In this document: piece by piece, positions 28,601 to 37,249 of the stretch
Layout of the letters: each line of letters starts with the position of its first letter
How positions within the stretch are numbered: the first letter of the stretch is position 1
Virus record (IMG/VR): IMGVR_UViG_3300042863_000147
Location: 25,267 to 89,266 of that record
Strand: one strand, 5' to 3'
Length of the DNA stretch: 64,000 nt
Origin: a virus
Position numbers and translations under genes: made by a program
Notes under the pieces: generated by a model
Database searches by the model: none
What the model was told of the DNA's origin: nothing
What the model saw: only the letters and a program-made list of their open reading frames with translations

Positions 28601-31600
28601 TATTTTTGCAACCGATGATAGCCTTGTAATGTTAGTGTCTTCTCCTAGTTGGAGAATCGACGGAGCATTTAGCCAAGGTCGAGTTAAAGTTTTAAATAAA
28701 GTTAATAATAAGTGGGTTAATCGATACGACTACATGTTAAACAATAGTCGAGATGTCTATTGTAGCCCAACTAGCTCAACTCAGTTCGGATATTCTCTAA
28801 ACTATGATTTAAATAAAAAATTATATTTTACAGGTGCTCCTGAAGCAACATACGTTCGTGCTCCTTTGACTACTGGAACAGTTATTTTAAGTACTGGTTC
28901 CGGAGTGGCAAAAACATTCATTAACGAAGGCTTGGTTAAAATTAACAGCAGGTCTGAGGACTTTGGTATTATTAACGTTGATCTAGTATTAGTTAATCCT
29001 AATGCCGGAACCGAATTGACTGCAAATAATTCTAGATTTGGTCACTCGATATATATTGATCAGGTTGAAAAAACTTCTGCTACTACTGTCCTGGTGAGCG
29101 CCCCCGGTACCTCTACTTTTGCAGGAGTGGGATCAGTATATGCATATAGATTGACACCGGACACCGTGGATAGTATTACAACTGCAACACTTAGCGTACA
29201 TCCTTCCGGATTAAGTGTTGAATCTACTTCTTCAATTGTGTTATCTAATGGATCACAATGGGGTTATAAAATTGCAGGATCTAATGACGGGTTGTTAATT
29301 GCAATTAGCGCACCTGGATATTCTACAGCTACTGGTGTAGTTCAATTATTTGATAGTAATTTGCAGCATGTGCAAACGATCCTCTCACCGTTCGGTGAAA
29401 AAGGAAAATTTGGGTACGATATTACTGTATCATCTTCAAAACAATATTTGATTATCTCTGCACCTGAAGTTAAAAGTTCAAATGTGCCATTTGGAAAAGT
29501 TGTAATATATACATTAACTGATGACGGTACATATGAGTTGTACCAAATGATTAATAATCCCTTACCCGGAGTAGATTTAAAATTTGGATATTCTATCTCG
29601 ATTAGCGATGATGAATCAACTATTGCAATCGGGTCGTTAGGTAAGAGCCGTTCAAAAGAACAAGTATATGACAGTAACAGCAACATACCTAGTACTGTAT
29701 TTGACAGCGGCTCGACTACATTCTTTGAATCACTACCTGATGCTGGTACAGTTTATGTCTATAATAAATTAGGAGACTATTTTGTTCAGGCAGATGAACT
29801 AAACGATGTTCTGATTGTACCGGGCAGCAGATACGGTAGTGCGGTTATTGCAACAAATGACGAAATTTTTGTAGGATCCCCTACGTCTCAAAATAATGTT
29901 GGATCTACAGAAGACCAATCTAATTTATTCATATTTGGTAAAAAAGATAAAGACTCGTTGAGTTGGAAACTGTTAAGAGAGCAAACAGATACTACTGAAA
30001 TATCTAATATAACTCGAGTCGCATTAATTGACACGTTAAATGAGGAAGTAATTGATTACTTAGATGTAATCGATCCACTGAAGGGTAAGATTGCCGGCAT
30101 TGCAGAACAAGAATTAAAATTTAAAGCAGCATTTGATCCTGCAGTATATTCTATTGGTTTAGCAGGTGTAATAGTTAATACTACTATTAACTGGATGGAC
30201 GAACACGTAGGGGAACTATGGTGGGATCTAAGCACAGCCAAGTACATGTGGTATGAGCAAGGTGATGAAATTTATAGAAAAAATAACTGGGGTCGAATGT
30301 TCCCTGGTGCAAGTATTGATGTCTATGAATGGGTTAAATCGGATCTATTACCGAATGAATGGGCTGCACAAGCCGATACTACTGAAGGACTAGTGAATAG
30401 TATAAGCGGACAGCCAAAGTACCCTGACAATAGTGTTATTTCTGTTAAGCAATTGTTTAACAACGTAACCGGCTCATTTGAAAATGTATATTATTACTGG
30501 GTAAAGAATAAAGTTACCTTGCCAGCAGCAAAAAATAGAAGATTGAGCGGATCTCAAGTTACAAGTTACATTGCTGATCCTGTAGCATCGGGGTTAAAGT
30601 TCATTGAAGTACTATCTACTAATGCCGTTGCATTTGCTAACGTTCAGCCTTCTTTAATTAGTGACAGAATTAACGCAAACATTGCCATTGACTTAAATTC
30701 AGTTGTGCCCAAGCACACTGAGTGGTTGCTGTTAAATGAAGGTGATCATACTAGTGTTCCTAATACTCTGTTAGAGAAAAAACTATTTGATAGTTTAATT
30801 GGTCAAGATTCACTTGGTAACGCAGTACCAGCAGACGAGCTCACTTCGAGGAATAGGTACGGCATTGGTATCCGCCCTCAGCAGACCTTATTTAAAGATC
30901 GGCTTGGTGCTCTAAGAAATGCACTAACTTTTGTAAATTCTGTCCTAGCATCTAATCAAATTGTTGGCATATATTCTTTTGAAACGCTCAACAAGAGAGA
31001 AGAAATTCCTAATTTACAATTGTATGAGTATGATTTAATTGTCGAAGACTTGGACGTACTTCAGGAAATTTCTACAATAAATTATGTCAGAGCCGAAGTA
31101 ACCTGTCATGCATTGAATGGAAAATTAAGAAATATAGTTATTGATAATCCTGGATTTGGTTATCTTATCGCTCCTAAGCTGACAATACTTTCTTCAAGCC
31201 GAACACCTGCTGAAGTAGTTACTGAAATAGATGCACAGGGCAGAGTAATCTCTGCTAGCATTGTATCAGCTGGGGCCGGGTATGATGATGGAATATTATC
31301 ATCATTAATCCGTCCGCATTCTGCTATTGTTGAAGTTAATAACTTAGCAGGTAATCGTTGGACTAAACACAGTTTTGATTATGATTTGAAAGCATGGACT
31401 ACTGCACAAACGCAGAAATATAACACGCCACTTTATTGGTCAAAGATTGACTGGGTAAGTAAAGATTACGATTCTTACAGGCTAGTTGCATACACGATAT
31501 CTGATTTATTTGAATTAGGATCTTTGTCATCTGTTGAGGCAGGTGAGTATGTAAAAGTTAAAAATATCGGTGATGGCAACTACGCAATACTTAAAAAAGT

Positions 31601-34600
31601 AGAAGACGGCGGAAATTACATTCCGTCTTATGATATTATATATCGTGAGCAAGGTACTATTCAGATATCTGACTTATTATGGAATTATAATTCTGGAAAA
31701 GTGGCATATGATGCTGCAACAATTGAAGAAACACTATATGATCAAATTCCTAGTCAAGAATTGCTGTACATATTAACTGCTTTAAAGAATGATATCTTTG
31801 TAAATAATTTAAAAGTAAATTGGAATTTATTTTTCTTCAATGCAGTAAAATATGCCCTAACGGAACAGAAATTATTAGACTGGGCATTCAAAACATCGTT
31901 CATTAATGTAAAAAATAAAATAGGCACATTAAATCAGCGTTCTGTTTATAACTTAAACAACGAGCAATATTTTGAACAGTACATTAATGAGATTAAACCA
32001 TATCATACAAAAATAAGAAGTTATACATCTGCCTACGACAAAACTGAGCAAGCCGATGTATATACTACCGATTTTGACTTGCCCTCTTATTACAATACCT
32101 TAACTGATACGCTTGATGTGGTTCAGTTAGGAGATTCATTAATATCTACTGCACCGTGGAAATCTTGGAATGAGAATTACAAGTTGTACGTCGGTGCGAT
32201 CGAAGTTGGATATACTGGATCAGGTTATACTCAGCGTCCAACTGTTACTATTACAACTATACCAGGAGATACAGGAACAGGTGCCGCGGCTGAGGCCTAT
32301 ATTAGAAATGGATCAGTATATAAAGTTCTTGTGACTAATCCAGGAAGTGGATACACTATGCCGCCTACAGTTACTATTACAGGCGGTGGCCAAGTTACTG
32401 ATGTTGCTAGGGTATCGGTAGTTATGGCTAACAATAATGTTAGAAAAAATATTATAGGAATGAAATTTGACAGGACTTCAGTAGAAGGAGATTTAATTGA
32501 TTTAACTGTGACTGACGAATTCATTTGCGACGGGACACTAGATAAATTTACATTAACTTGGCTAGCAAGTCCGGATAAAAAAACTATAACACCTTTATTG
32601 GACGGTAAGTTAATATATGGAACAGATTATACCATAGAGTATTATCAAACTAAAGTCTCTGATCGGTATGTAGATGTTGATAAGTCTTTTCCAAAAGGTT
32701 CGTGGGAAGGTGAAACGATGGTCGACCATCGTTATAGATACTTCGTGAATACTAATAGTACCGATGATGTTGTTGGATCAATTAGACATTATGCTAAATT
32801 TGTATTCTTAAAACAAGTCCCTAACGACGGTCAGGTGTTTAAGATTACATATAAAAAGAGTCTAGATTTATACAATGCAATTGATAGAATTAACAGTTTG
32901 TATAATCCTACAGATGACATGCCTGGGAAAGAATTACCGTTGCTAATGTCTGGTGCAGAATATCCTGGTACAAGTTTGCAAGGACTAATGTTTAATCAAA
33001 CACCGCAATGGGATAGTACGGGCACACAGTATGACACAGCACCTTGGGGCGATTACATTAGCAGTTATACTACTAAGAAGTTGAAAAGCGATTTGTACAT
33101 TGGGACACAAAATTTTACCGTTGATTCAACTGATGGTATTGCTGTAGGACAAACTGTAAAAGTAGTCGGCACATCGACAGTCGCTCACTTTAAACCAGGC
33201 ACAGTAGTTACTGATGTCCTTTCCGGATCTAACCAAGTTATTATAGGTACATTAAGTACTGAAAAAACAATGATCACACATGCAGTATCTACCAATACAG
33301 CTATCGGATCCGTTGTTACTTTAGAAACTTCTAAATTGTTCCATACTGCAATTAATAAGGATGACTTTATACAGATTAATGGCATTGAAAGTTTATTGGG
33401 TCGAGGAATTTCTTTATATGTAAATGTAATATCACCTCCGGCGGTATCAACTTCGACTGCAATACCTTCAGTGACTGTAACATTTAGTCCTCCTGATTTC
33501 CCAGGAGGAATTCAAGCAACTGGTATTCCAGTATTTGACCAAAATACAGCAACTGCGGTTCTAGTCACTAATCCTGGAATGGGATATCGTAATGCACCAA
33601 CGGTAACATACACAGGTACTAATATGCTATCTACTGGATTTGCAGTAGCGTATCTAGATCCAGGTTATAATCAATTTGCACAAGTTACAACTTGTACATC
33701 TAATACTTTACAATTTAGAACAGCATTTACTTTAAGCAGTACTGCAACAATCTTAGAACCCGGAGCAGGATTTTATCTAGCTAGCCAAATTGTGAATGAA
33801 ATCGGATCGGCTGATAAACTGATAGATCATGTTACACTAGTCTCGAGTGGAACTACATCTATTTCAGTTAATACATTTGCACCTCGAAATAATGTTGTTC
33901 GTGCAGAAGTTACTTTAAATTCGACGCAAATTAATTCAACTAGCACTGACACACTTTGGTACAGTATTTCAAATTCAGTCGATGGATATAATCGAGCAGT
34001 CGTAACAATTCAAGATACATTAACTAATACAATCATTAACGGTGATGTTGATGTTAAATTGTATGATAACACTGAACTTGAATTTTATACATACGATACT
34101 GATTATAATTTAGATAGTATTGTTGATGGATCCAACTTAGTTGACACTTCTGTAGGATACAAACCAGAAGATATCGTTATAGACGGAAATACATTCTTAA
34201 ATGCTTTTGATTCTTATGCACCTGAAGAATGTGTGCCCGGCCATGTAAGAGATTCAGTGGGTATAAATGTTTATACTGTTTCTGAACCATCAGCTCCTTT
34301 GGTAATTTCTGGAGCATTTGCAGCAATTGATTCTGGAATATCTGCAGCAAAATTAAGTTTTGTGCCAGATACTCCTCTAGGATTCTTAGTATATGCAAAT
34401 GGAAAATCATTTACACGAGTAGCAAACCAAGCAGCGTTTAGTTCTTCTACACAATATTGTTTCTATGAAGGCAGCATCGTAGTTCCTGCACAACCAGCAA
34501 ACACTAGAGTAGGATACACCTATGTTACCGCAGGTGCAGATGTATTATTTGATAGCAGTTACGTATCTACTGATACTGAACAGTCGGGTAACACAGGTAC

Positions 34601-36395
34601 TGCAATGGCGTCTAGTTTGCTGTTAATTGACGATGTTAGAAGTGTGTATGTATTAGTTGATGGACAAGAGATTCCTGAATCAGTATCTCCTAACTTAGCT
34701 GAATTTGGTTATAAACTAGTCCCAACTGGATCTAACAATAATCGAGCAGGAGTATTTGTCCAAGGACTTACTACAGGCCAACATGACATAGAAGCTTGGT
34801 TCTTTACCAGTCCTTATCCTACTTTTAATAGAGTTAATGATCAATTCTTTACAATTGAAACTACTGCAACTTCCAGTGTAACACTTCCACTTGCTCCGTC
34901 ATTAATTGAACCTGCAAGCGAGCAAGTTATTGTTGAAAAAATAACTTCAACTAGTAGATATAGAATGCTTCCGCCTTGGGCAAGTTATTACAAAGTTCAA
35001 AACGGACAGACAACATTTGCAATTGATCCTAAAAATTCTAGACCTGCAACATATAGTCTAGATAATGTTAGGGTCTATATGAACGGTAACGAACTTCGTC
35101 CAGGATACGACTTCACAGTTAGTGGAATTAACGAAACAGTAACATTGACCTATCCGTTACTTGCAACGGGCGATGCGATAGCAATTATATCATTAGTTGA
35201 TTATGATTACATAGTACAAGGCAATACATTAACATTTGCAACACCTGTAGCAAATGCAACTATTAAAGTAACATCATTTACTAATCATGATAACATGATG
35301 ATTAGAACTGAACGATTTGAAGGTAATTATGGCAGAAGATTTGAATTAACATTCCCTGCAATAAGCGATACATATGTATGGGTAACTGTTAATAGCAAAC
35401 CTTTAATTGCTGGGTATGATTATAAATTATTTGAAGACTTAAAGACAATTGAACTTTCTGAATTCGTTGATGTTGGCGACAACGACGACATTGTAGTAGT
35501 TGTTGTTAATCCTATATCTTACGGAGATACTGTTCTTGGATATCGTGTCTTTAAGGATATGTTTGATAGACACCATTTCCATCGACTATCCCGCGAATTT
35601 ACTACACGACTAAGCCAACCTGTAGAATTTACAAGTGACAAAATTTTAGTCGAGCAAGGTGACAATCTACTACAACCTAATCCAGGATTAAACATTCCCG
35701 GAGTAGTTATTATAGACGGTGAAAGAATTGAATACGGTGCAAGGGACGGCAATCAATTAAGTCAATTAAGAAGAAGTACATTAGGAACTGGTCCAGCACG
35801 ATTCTCCGACGAGGGTACCAAAGTAATTGATGTAAGTCTTCGTCAAAAAATTGCAACAGTTGATTACAGTTTAATTCAACATATTGCTAGTTCGAATACT
35901 ACTACTTACATAATAAACACATCATCGAACAATTCTGTTTTTACAATTAATACAACATCGAACGTGGGTGATGGTATTACTTTATCAACGGGTGTTAATG
36001 CAGTTGATCAAGTAGACGTATATTTTGGAGGCCGCCGACTACGGAAGACTCCTCTAGCAGTTCATGATAAAAACTTAGCATATTATGATTCTGCTGATAC
36101 AGTGGTAATACACCCACCAGAGTTTAGTATAACTACATCTACACAAGAGATTATATTAAATATTGCTGACGAGATTTCTACAGGTACTAGAATAACCATT
36201 GTGAAAAAAGTTGGCAAATTATGGACCGGAACAGAAGCCACATCATTGCTGTCAAGTACCGCAACACAAGCGGGATTCTTAAGGGCACGACCTGCAGAGT
36301 TACCGGACATTTATTACTACGGCGGAGACAAAGTATTAGTAGAAAACAGCAATGCACTAACAGACGAAACTGGAGAACCTCTAGAAGGATATTAA
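22680..36395 (+). CDS. Giant baseplate/adhesion protein, gp7-position, with FG-GAP propeller
   Basis: A 4571-residue protein taking up over a fifth of the window. The N-terminus (SVNLLPEYLRTSKNSKF) is of the kind seen in large wedge proteins after gp6; T4 has gp7 (1032 residues) there, so a wedge role is inferred. At residues about 1966-2421 are seven FG-GAP-like repeats (KFGY, QFGY, RFGH, QWGY, KFGY, KFGY, RYGS, each followed by a SAP or GSP turn), which fit a seven-bladed propeller. Several GSGYTMPPTVTI-like repeats occur at about 2820, 3180, 3220 and 3630. Further fibre-like beta modules (RDYTFDYINGSVTLL, RPGYDFTVSGINETVTLTY) also repeat. Receptor or surface contact is inferred. Confidence 0.8.
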   Translation: MADIKKSVNLLPEYLRTSKNSKFLSSTIDQLIQTPRVERVDGYVGSKLTPNYNPSTDFYIKQASLLRQNYSLEPAAIFNDQAGNVTDVVSYDDLINELSIQGAKTDNLDTLLRSKFYAYDPLIDWDKIVNYTDYYWVPLGPDAIILFDENLDVTDIIGNQTYTMSNGYPLSNGMKIAFFDNTIQAEYRRKEFIVEGVGSSIKLLDFSLLSSNDRISRVFDEEFDSTIFDSYPFDSDRKFPITPDYITINRSSNDLNPWSKYNRWFHRDVIQATAEINKVPVIYPLAARARRPIIEFKPNIQLFNFGKVGIRDVDVIDVTTKDAFNEVDGTYGYYVDGVLLQKGHRVIFNADSNNDVRGRIYEVNFDVTGPVPVLRLVVPSDNLPSELDSVGVNFGTDYYGTNWFFDSSINQWKYAQQHNAVNQPPLFDLFTNDGISISKITDASNFTGNQIFGYEVGTGVVDEVLGFPLKYKNNIKVGTGSFPFRTYFLTDVISIISNNQSSSLSASTTFLKLNDSLVNIWVEAEDYQIPIIEVQTISESTSSLVLTCLDKPINTNISVTASVNDVIVPVTITATPSSVTVNTEDILPAGSTIQLKIETDQLPNSNGFYESPVGLTKNPLNEIISSITLSELGDHLSSMTGKLTGFTGKNLRDLSNYTKYGSRLVANANPIVFSQIFLGKKEHNVIDAIRQAGTFYDQFKMNFLRLLTTVDDQLSAADALDEVLKTINKARDVKSPYQRSDMLGYGDDKIVRTFTVTSRGNVEYPTGIEFDLTRLSFNSVLVYLNSVQLIANRDYTFDYINGSVTLLTALNIDDVISINYYPNTLGTYIPPTPSKLGLYPAYVPELFTDTSYVTPSLSIRGHDGSIIKAYGDYRDAIILEYETRVYNNIKTQYRKEVFDIIGIQPSAFRMSKYDIDDLNNILVNDFSRWSGINNIDASANTVFDEGNPFTWNYKGSVDNVLDSVVSGYWRSLFKYFYDTDCPNTRPWEMLGYSIRPEWWIDTYGTAPYASTNTLLWNDLKNGYSRGENAVFSKYVRPDLLSIIPVDSTGNLKSPNLFLVSPNGYQDKIAKWTFGDQSPAETAWRRSSNWPFAINAAAALLDPCGYCSALYDVSRTSVNALNQITYQTDGLYLNPKNLLIEGEDNTQVAGFGTYLVEKGKQKDQNYVNTLRQDLTNLKVSLFHKLGGFASKEKLQIIIDSIDPTSTSPGVVLPPEDYSLILNVSNPIKVARVSGIIVQKSEGKFIIKGYDVANPYFEILRPLKTAISGVVKVGGVSEQFSDWSNVVNNGNKGLSSVDTTSANSTTSRYYKQGQLVRYNSRFYRVKVGHEAQSTFDSSLYQALPELPIVGGAVAQLPARYETEVTKVPYGTEMTSVQEVYDLIVGYGAFLEKEGFVFDEFSTELNEILNWKFTGKEFLYWTTQNWADNSLITLSPFANYLKYSFPNSVTDNITSSKYEYSLLKADGKPYPIERVTTDREDTVCTIRTNDPNEGLFFATLNSVQKEHGMVFNNFTIFNDTIYDTPTGYKQRRIKLSGFRTKDWNGDLFSPGFVFDNVKITDWKSYENYLPGAVVRYNGKYYESLVRITADSTFDFTKWSQLADKPESQLLPNFDYKINQFEDFYSLDIDNFDYGQQQLAQRLTGYTPRTYLNNIFTNPISQYKFYQGLIKDKGTKNAVDKLSKASEFTNKGDITFKEEWAFRIGHYGSYETFKEIEFPLTEGSSLENPYIVKFDNTSPFDANPLINYVTPADLLITSTDYNPASTFSSYPSTWLDNNIKLSTAGYVRPDDITSTAYNKNSLLDIANNSIIKNGDTIWLGFQENGDWTVYRYINQLAKITGVFVSAPGSEITFVSDSHHGLQIGDIISIVRFNEQVDGVYVVNNVTELNQFTVSSELASIENAELLNYGSLYKFENARYSNLTELSQVTDLLKLNAGDKVWIDEGLAGKWQVYEKVKNYLTTAIEPANFPMGQKFGYTIFATDDSLVMLVSSPSWRIDGAFSQGRVKVLNKVNNKWVNRYDYMLNNSRDVYCSPTSSTQFGYSLNYDLNKKLYFTGAPEATYVRAPLTTGTVILSTGSGVAKTFINEGLVKINSRSEDFGIINVDLVLVNPNAGTELTANNSRFGHSIYIDQVEKTSATTVLVSAPGTSTFAGVGSVYAYRLTPDTVDSITTATLSVHPSGLSVESTSSIVLSNGSQWGYKIAGSNDGLLIAISAPGYSTATGVVQLFDSNLQHVQTILSPFGEKGKFGYDITVSSSKQYLIISAPEVKSSNVPFGKVVIYTLTDDGTYELYQMINNPLPGVDLKFGYSISISDDESTIAIGSLGKSRSKEQVYDSNSNIPSTVFDSGSTTFFESLPDAGTVYVYNKLGDYFVQADELNDVLIVPGSRYGSAVIATNDEIFVGSPTSQNNVGSTEDQSNLFIFGKKDKDSLSWKLLREQTDTTEISNITRVALIDTLNEEVIDYLDVIDPLKGKIAGIAEQELKFKAAFDPAVYSIGLAGVIVNTTINWMDEHVGELWWDLSTAKYMWYEQGDEIYRKNNWGRMFPGASIDVYEWVKSDLLPNEWAAQADTTEGLVNSISGQPKYPDNSVISVKQLFNNVTGSFENVYYYWVKNKVTLPAAKNRRLSGSQVTSYIADPVASGLKFIEVLSTNAVAFANVQPSLISDRINANIAIDLNSVVPKHTEWLLLNEGDHTSVPNTLLEKKLFDSLIGQDSLGNAVPADELTSRNRYGIGIRPQQTLFKDRLGALRNALTFVNSVLASNQIVGIYSFETLNKREEIPNLQLYEYDLIVEDLDVLQEISTINYVRAEVTCHALNGKLRNIVIDNPGFGYLIAPKLTILSSSRTPAEVVTEIDAQGRVISASIVSAGAGYDDGILSSLIRPHSAIVEVNNLAGNRWTKHSFDYDLKAWTTAQTQKYNTPLYWSKIDWVSKDYDSYRLVAYTISDLFELGSLSSVEAGEYVKVKNIGDGNYAILKKVEDGGNYIPSYDIIYREQGTIQISDLLWNYNSGKVAYDAATIEETLYDQIPSQELLYILTALKNDIFVNNLKVNWNLFFFNAVKYALTEQKLLDWAFKTSFINVKNKIGTLNQRSVYNLNNEQYFEQYINEIKPYHTKIRSYTSAYDKTEQADVYTTDFDLPSYYNTLTDTLDVVQLGDSLISTAPWKSWNENYKLYVGAIEVGYTGSGYTQRPTVTITTIPGDTGTGAAAEAYIRNGSVYKVLVTNPGSGYTMPPTVTITGGGQVTDVARVSVVMANNNVRKNIIGMKFDRTSVEGDLIDLTVTDEFICDGTLDKFTLTWLASPDKKTITPLLDGKLIYGTDYTIEYYQTKVSDRYVDVDKSFPKGSWEGETMVDHRYRYFVNTNSTDDVVGSIRHYAKFVFLKQVPNDGQVFKITYKKSLDLYNAIDRINSLYNPTDDMPGKELPLLMSGAEYPGTSLQGLMFNQTPQWDSTGTQYDTAPWGDYISSYTTKKLKSDLYIGTQNFTVDSTDGIAVGQTVKVVGTSTVAHFKPGTVVTDVLSGSNQVIIGTLSTEKTMITHAVSTNTAIGSVVTLETSKLFHTAINKDDFIQINGIESLLGRGISLYVNVISPPAVSTSTAIPSVTVTFSPPDFPGGIQATGIPVFDQNTATAVLVTNPGMGYRNAPTVTYTGTNMLSTGFAVAYLDPGYNQFAQVTTCTSNTLQFRTAFTLSSTATILEPGAGFYLASQIVNEIGSADKLIDHVTLVSSGTTSISVNTFAPRNNVVRAEVTLNSTQINSTSTDTLWYSISNSVDGYNRAVVTIQDTLTNTIINGDVDVKLYDNTELEFYTYDTDYNLDSIVDGSNLVDTSVGYKPEDIVIDGNTFLNAFDSYAPEECVPGHVRDSVGINVYTVSEPSAPLVISGAFAAIDSGISAAKLSFVPDTPLGFLVYANGKSFTRVANQAAFSSSTQYCFYEGSIVVPAQPANTRVGYTYVTAGADVLFDSSYVSTDTEQSGNTGTAMASSLLLIDDVRSVYVLVDGQEIPESVSPNLAEFGYKLVPTGSNNNRAGVFVQGLTTGQHDIEAWFFTSPYPTFNRVNDQFFTIETTATSSVTLPLAPSLIEPASEQVIVEKITSTSRYRMLPPWASYYKVQNGQTTFAIDPKNSRPATYSLDNVRVYMNGNELRPGYDFTVSGINETVTLTYPLLATGDAIAIISLVDYDYIVQGNTLTFATPVANATIKVTSFTNHDNMMIRTERFEGNYGRRFELTFPAISDTYVWVTVNSKPLIAGYDYKLFEDLKTIELSEFVDVGDNDDIVVVVVNPISYGDTVLGYRVFKDMFDRHHFHRLSREFTTRLSQPVEFTSDKILVEQGDNLLQPNPGLNIPGVVIIDGERIEYGARDGNQLSQLRRSTLGTGPARFSDEGTKVIDVSLRQKIATVDYSLIQHIASSNTTTYIINTSSNNSVFTINTTSNVGDGITLSTGVNAVDQVDVYFGGRRLRKTPLAVHDKNLAYYDSADTVVIHPPEFSITTSTQEIILNIADEISTGTRITIVKKVGKLWTGTEATSLLSSTATQAGFLRARPAELPDIYYYGGDKVLVENSNALTDETGEPLEGY

Positions 36396-36396
36396 A

Positions 36397-37248
36397 ATGC
36401 CAAATATTACAATACTACCCACTATTACTACAGCATCAAATGAAACAACATTTGTTATTGTTGATAATAGACTCACTAGGAGAATGAGTTATTCAAACTT
36501 AAAGATACAAATATCTAGAGATCTTAAAGCTGAAGGATTTCAGGGCCCAACTGGATCAACTGGTACTAGCGGCACCAATGGTATTAATGGAATCGGTGTT
36601 CCGAGTGGCGGAAATACTGGACAAGTTCTTGCTAAGGCAAGTCAGGCTAATTTCACTACTACCTGGATAACATTAGCAGCGGTATCAACTACCGGAAACT
36701 ATTCTTCTCTTATTGGGATACCAGCAGCATACACTGCCACTAGCATTGATTCTTTCATCGATGTGGATACATCAACAGTTCCGCCGACTAACGGTCAAGC
36801 TCTATTATGGAGTTCTGGGAATAATAAATGGCAACCGGCATCGGTTGGAGCCGGCATAGGGTTATCCACTAGGACAACGGCAGTTGGTAGTTCTGTATTA
36901 AGCCTATCTCCTGGCCAAACTTCAAATGGTCAAATAGTAGGGTTTAAGTCTTATCTATTATCTAAAGTGACTACAGATTATCCTGCATGGGTTAGAATTT
37001 ATACAGATGCTGCAAGTAGAACAAATGATTCAACTAGGACAGAAGGTAACGATCCCCTTCCGGGTAGTGGAGTAATTGCAGAAGTGATTACTACAGCTGG
37101 ATATTTAACTCAATTAATAACTCCGGGTGTGATAGGATTTAATAATGACACAGTGACTACTTCTACCATTTATGTTGCAGTTACAAATAAAGACTCAACT
37201 AGCAGAACTATTTCAACCACCTTGAGCATATTGCAATTGGAAGCCTAA
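36397..37248 (+). CDS. Fibre-type structural protein with short collagen-like segment
   Basis: A 283-residue protein. The N-terminus (about 1-45) is compact. A Gly-X-Y stretch (GFQGPTGSTGTSGTNGING, about 46-68) is typical of trimeric fibre shafts. It leads to beta-rich sequence with NTGQVLAKASQANFTTTWITL, a module common in phage fibres. The C-terminal domain has ISTTLSILQLEA at its end. It starts one base after the giant gene and ends one base before the protease gene, so it is co-translated with both. It is probably a trimeric fibre or connector. Confidence 0.7.
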   Translation: MPNITILPTITTASNETTFVIVDNRLTRRMSYSNLKIQISRDLKAEGFQGPTGSTGTSGTNGINGIGVPSGGNTGQVLAKASQANFTTTWITLAAVSTTGNYSSLIGIPAAYTATSIDSFIDVDTSTVPPTNGQALLWSSGNNKWQPASVGAGIGLSTRTTAVGSSVLSLSPGQTSNGQIVGFKSYLLSKVTTDYPAWVRIYTDAASRTNDSTRTEGNDPLPGSGVIAEVITTAGYLTQLITPGVIGFNNDTVTTSTIYVAVTNKDSTSRTISTTLSILQLEA

Positions 37249-37249
37249 A

